The notes: generated from the letters alone by a model not told the origin. 64,000 nucleotides of DNA from an uncultured Prevotella sp. (GCA_937922435.1 CAKZVT010000030.1:1-64000); one strand, 5' to 3'. Counted from the first letter of the stretch, positions 1 to 8,211 are shown. A program made the numbers and translations.

Positions 1-54
1 GACATAAACAAAGTCGGCGTCAGGCAATTGCCTGACGCCGACTTTGTTTATGTC
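1..54. terminator. Perfect 27-bp palindrome at window edge
   Basis: Positions 1-27 are the exact reverse complement of 28-54, with no loop bases. It begins four bases past the stop codon (58-60) of the minus-strand lipoprotein gene. The GC-rich centre and T-rich outer flank suit a bidirectional terminator. The window cuts the left side, so the stem could extend further. Confidence 0.6.
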
Positions 55-57
55 ATC

Positions 58-465
58 TTATTTGCTCATGTCTATTTTCCAGTTGCCGTCGGCGTCTTTC
101 TTGAGCTTGATTTTGTCGTCGCTGGTCTTTTTCTCGAACTCCATCTTGGCCTCTACCACGGCCTCGGTGCCGTCCTCTGATATCTCCTCTGACAGGATTT
201 CGTACGACTTCAGTTCGCCGTTGTTGGCGTAAGCGGTGCTCGCCTTGCTCTGCATCATGGCTACGAGCTGGTCTTTCTCGGCGTCGGTCTTCGGAGCTTT
301 GTCCTCCTTGAAGTACACGAGTTCGGCCATCTTCTTGCCGTCCTGCTTCTGTACCGCCTTGATGAACTGCTCTGCTACGCTTTTGGGAGAGTTACCGCCG
401 CCTCCGCAAGAGGCCATTGCCAGCATGGCCACGACGGCCACTACAAATCCAAATAGTTTCTTCAT
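58..465 (-). CDS. DUF4878-like lipoprotein
   Basis: A 135-residue exported lipoprotein. The signal peptide ends in a lipobox (MASC, with the acceptor Cys near residue 20) followed by a Gly-rich stretch. The mature part carries a motif typical of DUF4878/SnoaL-like small folds (SVAEQFIKAVQKQDGKKMAELV) and ends in a region rich in Lys and Asp. The length is normal for these Bacteroidota proteins. The family has no defined reaction; a periplasmic or outer-membrane role is inferred from the lipobox. A perfect palindrome follows the stop codon directly, so it is probably the last gene of its transcript. Confidence 0.75.
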   Translation of the reverse strand: MKKLFGFVVAVVAMLAMASCGGGGNSPKSVAEQFIKAVQKQDGKKMAELVYFKEDKAPKTDAEKDQLVAMMQSKASTAYANNGELKSYEILSEEISEDGTEAVVEAKMEFEKKTSDDKIKLKKDADGNWKIDMSK

Positions 466-493
466 GTCATTAAAGTTTTAAGTTAATATTGGG

Positions 494-1102
494 TTAAAAA
501 GTCACGATTGTCTCCAGTGCGGCGTTGTTGCAGATGTCCGACGGCAGTATGCAGCGTATGGGTTCGAGCCCCGGCAGGTGGAAGTAGTGCCTCTTCCGTC
601 CGGCAAGAGGCCGTCCGGCCTTACGGTAGGCGAAGTCAACCAGTTCGCAGCAGTACATCTTTGTAGTGTCAGCGTCGTCGTAGTCATGGTCGAAGAGCGT
701 TCCCCTTTGGTACACTTCCATGGCGAAGCGCGCCGCACGCGCCGCCGTGGCGGAGTCTCCGCGCAGGCGTTTCACCTCGCCGATAGTGGCGTTCATCGAC
801 GAGTAAAACCGCTTCGGCGTGTCCATCTTCACGCGGTCGGGGTCGCCCTCGTAGTCGGGTTCGCCCGGAACGGCGTGCACCACCATCATCACTCCGCACG
901 AGTCGACCACAATCCCGATGTGAGAGTATTCGCCATGCCTGTCCGCCGCGAGCACGGCGCGGCTCGTAAGGCCGCTTCCCCGGCGGAAAACCACGTCGCC
1001 TGCGCGCAGCCTACACCCTTCGGGCAGTATGCTTCTCTGCTCCCTGTCGGCGCAAGAGGCAAGCGTAAAAGCCGTAAACAGTATGATGAAGAGCTTTTTC
1101 AT
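494..1102 (-). CDS. YiiX/YebB-like NlpC/P60 cysteine hydrolase, lipoprotein
   Basis: A 202-residue protein with a lipoprotein signal (TLASC at about residues 14-18). The permuted papain-like fold of the YiiX/YebB group is suggested by an RAGDVVFRRG start to the domain, a catalytic-type His in EYSHIGIVV near residue 61 and a Cys in YCCELVDFAY near residue 150. In this permuted family the His precedes the Cys, as seen here. Known relatives are thought to cleave amide or peptide bonds, perhaps in cell-wall material; the substrate here is unknown. It lies 28 bp upstream of the DUF4878 lipoprotein gene and may be co-transcribed with it. Confidence 0.8.
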   Translation of the reverse strand: MKKLFIILFTAFTLASCADREQRSILPEGCRLRAGDVVFRRGSGLTSRAVLAADRHGEYSHIGIVVDSCGVMMVVHAVPGEPDYEGDPDRVKMDTPKRFYSSMNATIGEVKRLRGDSATAARAARFAMEVYQRGTLFDHDYDDADTTKMYCCELVDFAYRKAGRPLAGRKRHYFHLPGLEPIRCILPSDICNNAALETIVTF

Positions 1103-1210
1103 GGCTTCGCAAAGGCATTGCGGAGCAAATATAGTGAAAATAGTTTAAATGACAAAATGTCTGCTAAAATCTTTACAAACAATGCCGGGTTACCGTTACA
1201 AGGGAAGTTA

Positions 1211-1245
1211 ACACCCACCCCAGCCCTCCCGAAGGGAGGGGGCTT
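1211..1245. repeat. Family B hairpin repeat, copy 1
   Basis: C-rich flank, then CCCTCCCGAAGGGAGGG and GGCTT. The palindromic CCTCCC/GGGAGG core with the flanking CACCCACCCC tract recurs about ten times in the window. Confidence 0.75.
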
Positions 1246-1269
1246 AGTATGCTTTTGCCAATAAGTTCG

Positions 1270-1350
1270 CCGTTTGGGCGCATCCGGCTCATATTGCTTA
1301 TCGGGCTTATTTGGCCTAATATGCCAGATAAGCCCGGTGTGCTTGCTAAC
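1270..1350. repeat. Family G repeat (GGCCAAATAAGCCNGAT), copy 1
   Basis: On the minus strand this reads as alternating words of the type AATAAGCCCGATAAG and TATGAGCCGGATG. The same words recur at 28963-28995 and 36500-36542, next to family A or B elements. Confidence 0.5.
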
Positions 1351-1373
1351 TGCTTGATTGCCAATGACTTTCC

Positions 1374-1454
1374 AATATGCCGCCTTTTGGTTTGCAAAAG
1401 GCCGTCAATTGCAATGCAAAAGGCCACCTTTCGCATTATGAAAGGTGGCCTTTT
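1374..1454. repeat. Family A 22-bp-period array, copy 1 (4 units)
   Basis: Fifteen-bp cores start at 1374, 1396, 1418 and 1440, exactly 22 bp apart. The cores are of the form AAAA-GGCCGTC-TTTT or its complement-like variants; the first reads AATATGCCGCCTTTT. Cores 3 and 4 (GGCCACC and GGTGGCC) are mutually complementary and can form a hairpin across the 7-bp spacer. Confidence 0.85.
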
Positions 1455-1487
1455 GCGGTTCATCCGCAGTTCAGGTGTAAGCATACT

Positions 1488-1640
1488 TGTTCCGCCGGAT
1501 TTGCAATCCGGCGGTTTTTAAGTGCGGATTTGCAATCCGCTCACCAACATACATCATTTTATAGATGTGCGGTTCAAGCGGATTACAAATCCTTATAATA
1601 AATTTCGACGGATTGCAAATCCGCCGAAACATATTACCCA
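1488..1640. repeat. Family C repeat (CGGATTTGCAATCCG), copy 1
   Basis: Four versions of a palindromic word built on CGGAT-TTGCA-ATCCG. The first two (1492-1514 and 1524-1540) are in one orientation and the last two (about 1580-1594 and 1610-1625) in the other. The outer flanks (TTCATCCGCAGTTC and GAACTGCGGATGAGCC, about 1462 and 1699) are also inverted repeats, so the whole element may span about 1460-1710. The second copy is at 15293-15450. Confidence 0.75.
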
Positions 1641-1747
1641 CCGCCTGAATTACAGTAGGATGTATATGTTTATTGGCTTTATATTCCATACACCCGAACT
1701 GCGGATGAGCCGCCTTTCGTAAAGCCGTTAATCTGTCAAGGCATATC

Positions 1748-1780
1748 AAGCTCCCTCCCTTCGGGAGGGTTGGGGTGGGT
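1748..1780. repeat. Family B hairpin repeat, copy 2
   Basis: AAGCTCCCTCCCTTCGGGAGGG followed by TTGGGGTGGGT. It is in the opposite orientation to copy 1 and bounds the same island. Confidence 0.75.
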
Positions 1781-1850
1781 ATCAGGAGGCGTGATGGTGG
1801 GTGTCAGGTGTCCTGGTGTTGGGTGTCAGCTGGCGTGTTGTTGGGTGTTC

Positions 1851-2483
1851 TTACTTCTTCATGATAAGCGTCAGTCCGTCGCGGAGCGGCAGTATGACCT
1901 TCTCCACGCGGCTGTCGGCGGCCACATGGTCGTTAAACGCCTCTATGCCTGCGGTCTGGCGGTCTGAAGGGCGCGGCTTTTCGAGCACATGGCCGTCCCA
2001 AAGCGTGTTGTCGGCGAGTATGAAACCGCCCGGGCGCAGCACCTTTATAGCCATCTCGTAAGCCTCGATGTACGTGCGCTTGTTGCCGTCGAGGAACACC
2101 ATGTCGAACTCCACGCCGAGCCTCGGGGCTTCCTTTACGGCGTCGCCGATGATGAAGCGTATCTTGTCGGCCACGGGCGAACCTTCGAGCCACGGCCGGG
2201 TAAAATCTTCCAGCTCGTCGTCAATCTCGTAGGTGTACACCATGCCGCCGTCGCCGAGGCCCTCGGCCATGCAGATTGCGCTGTAGCCGCTGAACGTCCC
2301 CACCTCGAGTATGCGCTTGGGGCGCACCATCCTGACGAGCATCTTCAGCAGCCGGCCTTGCAGGTGGCCGCTGGCCATGCGCCCGTGCAGCAGGTGTATG
2401 TTCGTGGCACGCCACAGGCGGTAGGGGTAGTCGCCCTCCGGGTCGATGTGGGAGAGGAGGTATTGTTCTAATTCACAATTCAT
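1851..2483 (-). CDS. Class I SAM-dependent O-methyltransferase
   Basis: A 210-residue protein of the caffeoyl-CoA/catechol O-methyltransferase family (PF01596 type). Motif I is ILEVGTFSGYSAICMA near residues 58-73. Next come the metal/substrate motif FDMVFLDGNKRTY near 127-139 and RPGGFILADNTLWDG near 150-164. The family transfers methyl from S-adenosylmethionine to a hydroxyl, usually with a divalent metal; the acceptor here is unknown. The start codon and first four or five codons lie inside an AT-rich family F repeat (2464-2577), so the repeat supplies the translation start. It lies downstream of aroQ on the same strand, 75 bp away. Confidence 0.85.
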   Translation of the reverse strand: MNCELEQYLLSHIDPEGDYPYRLWRATNIHLLHGRMASGHLQGRLLKMLVRMVRPKRILEVGTFSGYSAICMAEGLGDGGMVYTYEIDDELEDFTRPWLEGSPVADKIRFIIGDAVKEAPRLGVEFDMVFLDGNKRTYIEAYEMAIKVLRPGGFILADNTLWDGHVLEKPRPSDRQTAGIEAFNDHVAADSRVEKVILPLRDGLTLIMKK

Positions 2484-2577
2484 AATTCACAATTCATAAT
2501 TGGGTTGCACATTATAATAAATGAATTAACGACGTCGGTCATAATTATGAATTGTGAATTATGAATTATGAATTAAG
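2464..2577. repeat. Family F low-complexity inverted repeat (AATTCATAATTCACAATT type)
   Basis: The left arm (about 2467-2502) alternates AATTCACAATTCATAATT. The right arm (about 2540-2576) is its complement, ATAATTATGAATTGTGAATTATG and onward. The loop is about 38 bp. It fills the aroQ to methyltransferase gap and overlaps both coding ends. Confidence 0.7.
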
Positions 2578-2984
2578 ATAGCGCTCACGGCCAGCCTATA
2601 CGAGTCGAGGCCGAAACCGCAGATTACGCCGAGGCAGGCGGCCGATAGCATCGACTTGTGGCGGAAGTCCTCGCGCCGGTGTACGTTGGATATGTGCACC
2701 TCCACTACGGGGCAGGTGATGGCGCGTATGCAGTCGTGCAGGGCCACGCTGGTGTGCGTGTATGCGCCGGCGTTGAGCACTATGCCGTCATACGTGAAGC
2801 CCGTTTCCTGCATTTTGTCGATGAGCACGCCCTCGACGTTGCTCTGGAAGTAATCTATTTCCACGCCGGGGAACGCTTCGCGCAGCCGCGGCAGGTAGTC
2901 GTCAAACGAGCATGAGCCGTACACGCTTGGCTCGCGGCGGCCCAAAAGGTTAAGGTTGGGGCCGTTGAGTACGAGTATTTTCAT
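2559..2984 (-). CDS. aroQ: Type II 3-dehydroquinate dehydratase
   Basis: A 141-residue dodecameric-type dehydroquinase. It converts 3-dehydroquinate to 3-dehydroshikimate in the shikimate pathway. The start MKILVLNGPNLNLLGRREP is diagnostic, with the catalytic Tyr at about residue 22 in PSVYGS and the loop Arg just before it. The substrate-binding motif EVHISNVHRREDFRHKS follows near residue 93. The length matches the family. Its last codons run into the AT-rich family F repeat (ending LIHNS), so the C-terminus may be slightly altered by that element. It is divergent from xerD. Confidence 0.95.
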   Translation of the reverse strand: MKILVLNGPNLNLLGRREPSVYGSCSFDDYLPRLREAFPGVEIDYFQSNVEGVLIDKMQETGFTYDGIVLNAGAYTHTSVALHDCIRAITCPVVEVHISNVHRREDFRHKSMLSAACLGVICGFGLDSYRLAVSAILIHNS

Positions 2985-3001
2985 AATCAGTCATTTTTTC
3001 T

Positions 3002-3009
3002 TAACTTTG
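3002..3009 (+). promoter_or_regulatory. Candidate xerD -7 box
   Basis: TAACTTTG with TTTT at 2978-2981, giving a 20-nt spacing, resembles the Bacteroidota promoter. It lies about 60 nt before the xerD start. The -33 box is not a full TTTG. Confidence 0.35.
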
Positions 3010-3054
3010 CACCGAAAGGCCGCCACATTGCCAACCAGGCGGCACTATGCATTG

Positions 3055-3062
3055 CAAAAGTA
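3055..3062 (-). promoter_or_regulatory. Candidate aroQ -7 box
   Basis: On the minus strand the sequence is TACTTTTG followed by C, matching TAnnTTTG. A CAAA (TTTG on the minus strand) lies at 3086-3089, but the 23-nt spacing is longer than usual. It faces the xerD promoter. Confidence 0.35.
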
Positions 3063-3071
3063 CAAAAATAT

Positions 3072-3995
3072 ATGGTAACTACGAACAAAAAACCTGCGAA
3101 TATCGTCGACGCATACCGCCGGTACATGAAACTGGAGCGTAATTTCACGCAGAACACGCTCGACGCTTACATGCGCGACATAGGCAAGCTGCTGCTCTTC
3201 CTTGCGTCAGAGGGCGTCGAGCCGCAGGCCGCCAGCCTGGACGACCTCCGCCGCTTCGCCGCCTCGCTGCACGACATCGGCGTCAGTCCGCGCACGCAGT
3301 GCCGCATATTGAGCGGCGTAAGGTCGTTTTACCACTTCCTGCTGCTTGACGGATACATCGCCGACGACCCTACCGAACTGCTTGAATCGCCACAAATCGG
3401 CGAGCATCTGCCCGAGGTGCTGACCACCGGCGAGGTCGACCTGATGGAGCAGGCGGTGGACCTGTCGAAGTGGGAGGGACAGCGCAACAAGGCCATCGTT
3501 GAGGTGCTTTTCAGCTGCGGACTGCGCGTGAGCGAGCTTGTCACGCTGCGCCTCTCCGACCTTTATCTCGACGAAGGCTTTATCCGCGTCAAGGGCAAGG
3601 GGCGCAAGGAGCGGCTTGTGCCCATCTCCGACAGCGCAGTAGGGCAGCTCCGCCTGTGGTTCGACGACCGCTGCCGCATGGACATCAAGCCCGGCGAAGA
3701 GGACTACGTGTTCCTCAACCGCCGCGGAGCGCACCTTACGCGCACCATGATACTGATAATGGTGAAGCGGCTCGGCGCTGAAGCCGGCATAAAGAAGACC
3801 ATCAGCCCCCACACGCTGCGCCATAGCTTCGCCACGGCGCTGCTCGAAGGCGGTGCCGACCTGCGCGCCATACAGGCCATGCTGGGGCATGAGAGCATCG
3901 GAACGACCGAGATTTACACTCACATCGACACCCACACGCTGCGCCAGGAAATTCTTGAGCACCATCCGCGAAACATCAATCACGCAACCTGTTGA
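3072..3995 (+). CDS. xerD: Site-specific tyrosine recombinase XerD
   Basis: A 307-residue recombinase, probably acting with XerC at dif to resolve chromosome dimers. The N-terminal SAM-like core-binding domain spans about residues 10-95 and the catalytic domain about 115-300. The full catalytic set is visible: R152 (CGLRVSEL), K176 (VKGKGRKE), H247 and R250 (PHTLRHSFA), H273 (LGHESIGTTE) and Y282 (IYTHID). The sequence fits XerD/XerC housekeeping recombinases better than integrases, with no adjacent island, att site or excisionase. The ATG at 3072 is favoured because it directly follows an A-rich leader. Confidence 0.92.
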   Translation: MVTTNKKPANIVDAYRRYMKLERNFTQNTLDAYMRDIGKLLLFLASEGVEPQAASLDDLRRFAASLHDIGVSPRTQCRILSGVRSFYHFLLLDGYIADDPTELLESPQIGEHLPEVLTTGEVDLMEQAVDLSKWEGQRNKAIVEVLFSCGLRVSELVTLRLSDLYLDEGFIRVKGKGRKERLVPISDSAVGQLRLWFDDRCRMDIKPGEEDYVFLNRRGAHLTRTMILIMVKRLGAEAGIKKTISPHTLRHSFATALLEGGADLRAIQAMLGHESIGTTEIYTHIDTHTLRQEILEHHPRNINHATC

Positions 3996-4010
3996 CGCTC
4001 AACGCATTAC

Positions 4011-4113
4011 AAAAGGCCGTGTCTTGCATTGCAAAACACGGCCTTTTACATTATAAAAGACGGCCTTTTAGACGGTAAAAGGTGGCCTTTCGCATTGCGA
4101 AAGGCCACCTTTT
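4011..4113. repeat. Family A 22-bp-period array, copy 2 (5 units)
   Basis: Cores start at 4011, 4033, 4055, 4077 and 4099. The first two carry the paired variant GGCCGTG/CACGGCC in place of GGCCGTC/GACGGCC, a change on both sides of the hairpin. Cores 4 and 5 (GGTGGCC and GGCCACC) pair with each other. Confidence 0.85.
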
Positions 4114-4117
4114 GAAA

Positions 4118-4150
4118 ACCCACCCCAACCCTCCCGAAAGGAGGGAGCTT
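4118..4150. repeat. Family B hairpin repeat, copy 3
   Basis: ACCCACCCCAACCCTCCCGA followed by AAGGAGGGAGCTT. It directly abuts family A copy 2. Confidence 0.7.
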
Positions 4151-4238
4151 GGTCGCCTGTTGCTACTAAACTGCAAATAAGGTTTTGGCAAGCGTCATTT
4201 CCTATTACATTTTACTTCAAGCCAGGTTGTCGGAAACT

Positions 4239-4334
4239 GTCATGCCGCACTACGATGCGGCATCCAGTGAATGCAACAAGTGTTATTTGAAGTGCATTAT
4301 GCCTCCTGGATGCCGCATCGTAGTGCGGCATGAC
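4239..4334. repeat. Family D inverted repeat (GTCATGCCGC...GCGGCATCCAG), copy 1
   Basis: Perfect 29-bp arms at 4239-4267 and 4306-4334, with a 38-bp loop. Each arm is itself a partial palindrome. Weaker pairing extends outward (TTGTCGGAAACT against GGTTACCAAC). The same architecture recurs at 23171-23303 with different arm letters. Confidence 0.8.
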
Positions 4335-4442
4335 GGTTACCAACTGATTGGATTAAAGCAGGATGTTTTCGTTAAAAGACCTTAATGTTTAATCCAAAAG
4401 CTCCGAGGATAAACCACCTTTGGGATTGCACCCGGCCACAGG

Positions 4443-7400
4443 TCAGCGCACGGGTGTCAGCGTGAAGCTGAACTCCTTGTCGCCGTAGGGCACGCGGTAC
4501 TTGGGCAACGCTATGCCGCCCATGCCCCAGCTGTCTACGCCTCCAAGCCCGGCCTGCACGAGGTCGATGCAAAGCTCGGTGTATTCCGACTTCGGTACTT
4601 GCGGGCTGTGGCGTTGCTCCTTGGCGTCGCCGTCGTCAAGGTCGGCCACGCTGTAGTGCAGCGCCGAGGCGGAGAACAGTCCCGCGCGGCTCACTTCGAG
4701 GCCGAAGCCTGCGGTGTCGGTCTGCCGCCACCAGCGTATGTCGCTCTTCGTGCCAGTCTCCTGCGGACGTATGTAGGGATAAAACTGCTCGTCGGCGGTC
4801 TGCGTGTACAGCCCTACGCGCTGCGACAGCTTGCGGTCGGCGTAGTTTTCCACCGGGCCGCGGCCGTAGAACGTGCTGCGGTCGAGCCCGTAAGGCATCT
4901 GCAACGTCACCCCGAAGCGCATCATCGGGGCAATGGTGTCGCCTCCGTGTGCCGTCATCTTCTGGCTTACCCTTACGCTGCCGTCGGCCGATACGGCGTA
5001 GGTCATGCTCAACGCCGCCTTTACCGACGGCATGTCGTACTCCGCCGTGACAACGGCCGCCGCGCCGTTGCCGCCTCCGGCCTTGCCTTTAGCTTTTGTA
5101 ACGCTTAGCGAACGCAGCTTCATCTCCGGGTTGCGCCATGCCTTGTACTTGTTGTTTATGCCTGCGCCCATGTCGTTGTCGACGGCTGCACGCCAGAAGT
5201 TGGGCTTCAGCGTGCCTCCCTCTCCAAGCAACGGGCGGCCCTGGTAGTCGTAGCGCGTGATGAAGCCGTCGGCGCGGCTGAAGCTGATTGCGAACCCGTC
5301 GCCGCTTACGGTGACCGTAGGCTCGCCCTTCTTGTCGCTCACCTTCACCTTCTTTCCGCCCGTAGCGGCTGCCGGCTTGTCCTTATACTCGCTTATCTGG
5401 AGCTGCTGGTAGGCCACGGTCTGCCCGGCCTGCATCAGCGGTTCGGCGGTTTTCAGGCGGTAGTCAACGTTGAGCATCACCTCCGTATCGTCGAGGTTGA
5501 TGCCCGAGAGGTCGTAAGGCAGCGTCAGAGTCGCCTCCTGCCGCGCCCCGAGATGCAGCCGTCCCAAGGGTTCGAGTATGTCTTCCACCGTTCCGCCCTG
5601 CACCGTCTTGCCGTCGGCCAACAGCGTCCAGTGCAGCCGGTAGTTGGAAAGGTCGCGGAAGGAGTACTCGTTGTACACGCGGATTTTGCCCTGTTTCAGG
5701 TCGACAGGCCGCGTCCAGATGTTCTGGTAGTAATAAGCCACCTCGTAGGCGTGTGGGTTCGGCACGCGGTCGGGGCTTACCATGCCGTTGTTGTTGAAGT
5801 TATTGTCGCTCGGGTCGTAGCCATTGTAGTCGCCGCCGTACTTGTATATGTCTCTGCCTTCGGTGTCCTTGCCGTGCAGGGCTTGGTCGGCGTAGTCCCA
5901 GATGAAGCCACCCTGGAACTTGGGATACTGCCGCGCCAAGTCCCAATACTCCTTGAAGCCGCCGCCGGAGTTGCCCATCATGTGGGCGTATTCACACTGT
6001 ATGAGCGGCTTCAGCTTCGTTTCGTCCTTGGCGTAACGTCCGCAGCCGTCCTGGCTGAGGTACATCGGGCAGTAGATGTCGGTGTTCTGGCCGCCGTGAG
6101 CCTGCTCGAACTGCACCGGGCGGCTCGCGTCCTGCGACTTTATCCACTTGTAGGCGGCGGTGAAGTTAGGGCCGTCAACGGTCTCGTTGCCGAGCGACCA
6201 TATTATTATGCTCGGGTGGTTGTAGAACGTTTCGACGTTGCGCTGGTTGCGCTCCATGATTTGCCGTGCGAACATGGGCTTCTTGGCGGCGGAAGTTTCT
6301 TCGTAACCTAAGCCGTGGCTCTCCTGGTTCGCCTCGGCGCATACGTACAAGCCGTACTCGTCGCACAGGTCATACCACTCCGGGTCGTCGGGATAATGGC
6401 ATGTGCGCACGGCGTTGATGTTGAGCCGCTTCATCAGTTTGATGTCCTGGAGCATGCGCTCGCGCGTCATCACATAGCCGAGTTCTGGGTCGGTCTCGTG
6501 GCGGTTCACGCCCTTGATATATACGTGCCGTCCGTTTACGAGCAGCTGGTTGCCGCGGATTTCGACCTTGCGGAAGCCCACTTTCACGGGGATTACCTCT
6601 ACCGTCTGTCCTCCGTGCTTCACCGTAGCGGTAAGAGTGTAGAGGTTGGGGGTCTCCGCCGTCCACAGCAGGGGGTCTTTCACGTCCATCGTTACGGCCT
6701 TGCGGCCTGCGCCCCGGAGCGTGCATGAGGATACGGGCGAGCCTTGGCTGTCGGTAAGCACAAGCTCTACCACGGCGTCGCCCTTGACCGTAGCGTCGAT
6801 GGCGAGCCGTCCGTCACAATACTCGAAGCCAAGGTCGGGGGTTACGCGGATGTTCTCAAGCCGCGCTTCCTTCGGCCGGCTGTACAGGTAACAGTCACGT
6901 CCTACGCCGCAGAGCCGCCAGAAGTCCTGGTCTTCGCAGTACGAACCGTCGCACCAGCGGAACACTTGGAAGGCTATCTGGTTGTCGCCCGGCTTTACGT
7001 AGTCGGTTATGTCGAACTCGGCGGCCATCTTGCTGTCCTCCGAATAGCCGACGAAGCTGCCGTTGACCCACAGGTACATGTTGGACGTTACCGAGCCGAA
7101 CCGCGCCACAATCTGCCGTCCCTGCCACGCCTCGGGTATGGTTATGGTGCGGCGGTATGTGCCCACGTGGTTGTCCTTCACGGGCACTTGGGGCGGATTG
7201 TTGGCGAAGTGGCCGCGCCATGCGTAGCCTATGTTCACGTAGAGGGGGTCGCCGTAGCCGTTGAGTTCCCATATCCCGGGCACTGGCATCGTGCCCCATG
7301 CCGAGTCGTCGAAGTCAGTCCGGTAGAAGTCGGTCGGCCTCTTGTCGGCATCGGCCACCCAGTTGAACTTCCAGTTGCCGTTGAGCGTCAGGTAGTTTGA

Positions 7401-7622
7401 CGAGCTTTCCTTGCTGCCGAGGCGTGCCGCGGCCTCGCTCTCGTAGGCGAAAAACGATGTGTGGCACGGCATGCGGTTGAGCTGGTTCACGTCAAGGTCG
7501 TGCCATTCGGTGAACGTAGGCTGCGCCGCGCCTGCGTGCTTGCCCTTTTCCATGGGCGTACTTGCCGCATGTGCACAGGGCAGCGATGCGGCCAATAAGG
7601 CTAAGACAAAGATTTTTTTCAT
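4443..7622 (-). CDS. Secreted GH2 beta-galactosidase, LacZ type
   Basis: A 1059-residue enzyme with a signal peptide (cleaved near residue 20, after HAA). The domain order is the LacZ one: a sugar-binding jelly roll (about 60-240), an Ig-like GH2 domain (about 245-350), a TIM barrel (about 350-640), and C-terminal Ig-like and beta-galactosidase small-chain domains. The acid/base motif is IIWSLGNETVDGP and the nucleophile region is IQCEYAHMMGNSGGG. HPLC-type motifs KGVNRHETDPE and AVRTCHYPDDPEWYDLCDEYGLY are also present (the latter shown in pieces). It hydrolyses terminal beta-galactosides, probably in the periplasm. No SusCD pair is adjacent. It is one of two unrelated GH2 genes in the window. 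Confidence 0.93.
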   Translation of the reverse strand: MKKIFVLALLAASLPCAHAASTPMEKGKHAGAAQPTFTEWHDLDVNQLNRMPCHTSFFAYESEAAARLGSKESSSNYLTLNGNWKFNWVADADKRPTDFYRTDFDDSAWGTMPVPGIWELNGYGDPLYVNIGYAWRGHFANNPPQVPVKDNHVGTYRRTITIPEAWQGRQIVARFGSVTSNMYLWVNGSFVGYSEDSKMAAEFDITDYVKPGDNQIAFQVFRWCDGSYCEDQDFWRLCGVGRDCYLYSRPKEARLENIRVTPDLGFEYCDGRLAIDATVKGDAVVELVLTDSQGSPVSSCTLRGAGRKAVTMDVKDPLLWTAETPNLYTLTATVKHGGQTVEVIPVKVGFRKVEIRGNQLLVNGRHVYIKGVNRHETDPELGYVMTRERMLQDIKLMKRLNINAVRTCHYPDDPEWYDLCDEYGLYVCAEANQESHGLGYEETSAAKKPMFARQIMERNQRNVETFYNHPSIIIWSLGNETVDGPNFTAAYKWIKSQDASRPVQFEQAHGGQNTDIYCPMYLSQDGCGRYAKDETKLKPLIQCEYAHMMGNSGGGFKEYWDLARQYPKFQGGFIWDYADQALHGKDTEGRDIYKYGGDYNGYDPSDNNFNNNGMVSPDRVPNPHAYEVAYYYQNIWTRPVDLKQGKIRVYNEYSFRDLSNYRLHWTLLADGKTVQGGTVEDILEPLGRLHLGARQEATLTLPYDLSGINLDDTEVMLNVDYRLKTAEPLMQAGQTVAYQQLQISEYKDKPAAATGGKKVKVSDKKGEPTVTVSGDGFAISFSRADGFITRYDYQGRPLLGEGGTLKPNFWRAAVDNDMGAGINNKYKAWRNPEMKLRSLSVTKAKGKAGGGNGAAAVVTAEYDMPSVKAALSMTYAVSADGSVRVSQKMTAHGGDTIAPMMRFGVTLQMPYGLDRSTFYGRGPVENYADRKLSQRVGLYTQTADEQFYPYIRPQETGTKSDIRWWRQTDTAGFGLEVSRAGLFSASALHYSVADLDDGDAKEQRHSPQVPKSEYTELCIDLVQAGLGGVDSWGMGGIALPKYRVPYGDKEFSFTLTPVR

Positions 7623-7681
7623 TGTTTCAAGGTTGTTGTTTCCCGGTTTTCATGATATTCTTAACGTCAGTTCGGCATAAG

Positions 7682-7815
7682 AAAACCGCCTTTGTAGGGA
7701 CATAATTCATTATGTCCGCACGCCGCGAAGAGGCGTATTGTACAAGTAAAATTGCCAAAAACGTTCTTTCAGAACGTGCGGACATAATGAATTATGTCCC
7801 TACAAAGGCGGTTTT
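7682..7815. repeat. Family E: perfect 41-bp inverted repeat
   Basis: Arms 7682-7722 and 7775-7815 are exact reverse complements around a 52-bp loop. Each arm contains the nested palindrome GGACATAAT-TC-ATTATGTCC. It resembles a MITE-like element and would lie in the GH2 leader if the box at 7870 is used. Confidence 0.85.
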
Positions 7816-7966
7816 TGAATGTTTATGAAAAAACATTTTATACCGAACTCGCGTATTCTTATACTGTTGCAAATGTACGAAAAATCGTTGAAAGCAGCAT
7901 AGTTTGCCGCCGTTAATTTCATTGTAAACTGTCGGTCGGCCGGCCTTCGGCATTCGGAGGCAATGC

Positions 7967-8047
7967 AAAAGGTGGCCTTTCGCACGGCGAAAGGCCACCT
8001 TTTAGACGCTGAAAGGCCGTCTTTTAAGAGCTAAAAGACGGCCTTTT
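7967..8047. repeat. Family A 22-bp-period array, copy 3 (4 units)
   Basis: Cores start at 7967, 7989, 8011 and 8033. The core order GGTGGCC, GGCCACC, GGCCGTC, GACGGCC makes two consecutive hairpins. Confidence 0.87.
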
Positions 8048-8096
8048 GTATGGCGTTTTGTAACTTGTTGATTTACAAAGGATTACAATTTGCGCT

Positions 8097-8211
8097 AATT
8101 GAGGGTTGAGAATGGAGAGTTGAAAATTGTGATTACCGTTGTAGGTCGCTTTCGTTTTCAGTTTGTCAAAAGGTAATCATAATTTTCAACTCTCCATTCT
8201 CAACTCTCAAT
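8097..8211. repeat. Family F inverted repeat (TTGAGAATGGAGAGTTGAAA type)
   Basis: Arms of about 41 bp at 8097-8137 and 8171-8211 are almost perfect complements around a 33-bp loop. It sits immediately past the stop of the carbamoyltransferase gene and could act as its terminator. Confidence 0.75.

Larger units (their letters stand above)
1103..1850. other. 748-bp intergenic repeat island
   Basis: No convincing gene. From left to right it holds a family B hairpin (1211-1245), a family G block (1270-1350), a family A array (1374-1454), a family C element (about 1460-1710) and a second family B hairpin (1748-1780) in the opposite orientation. The short open frames here simply cross repeats. Confidence 0.7.
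3996..4442. other. 447-bp convergent intergenic repeat island
   Basis: Between the convergent xerD and GH2 genes. It holds a five-unit family A array (4011-4113), a family B hairpin (4118-4150) and a family D inverted repeat (4239-4334). No gene is supported. Confidence 0.7.

Noticed and set aside
3014..3038. Additional family A unit before xerD
   Set aside because: One degenerate core-like word (GAAAGGCCGCC) without a second unit at 22 bp.
3072..3995. Integrase of a genomic island
   Set aside because: The protein is XerD-like, is flanked by housekeeping genes and has no attachment repeats or cargo next to it.
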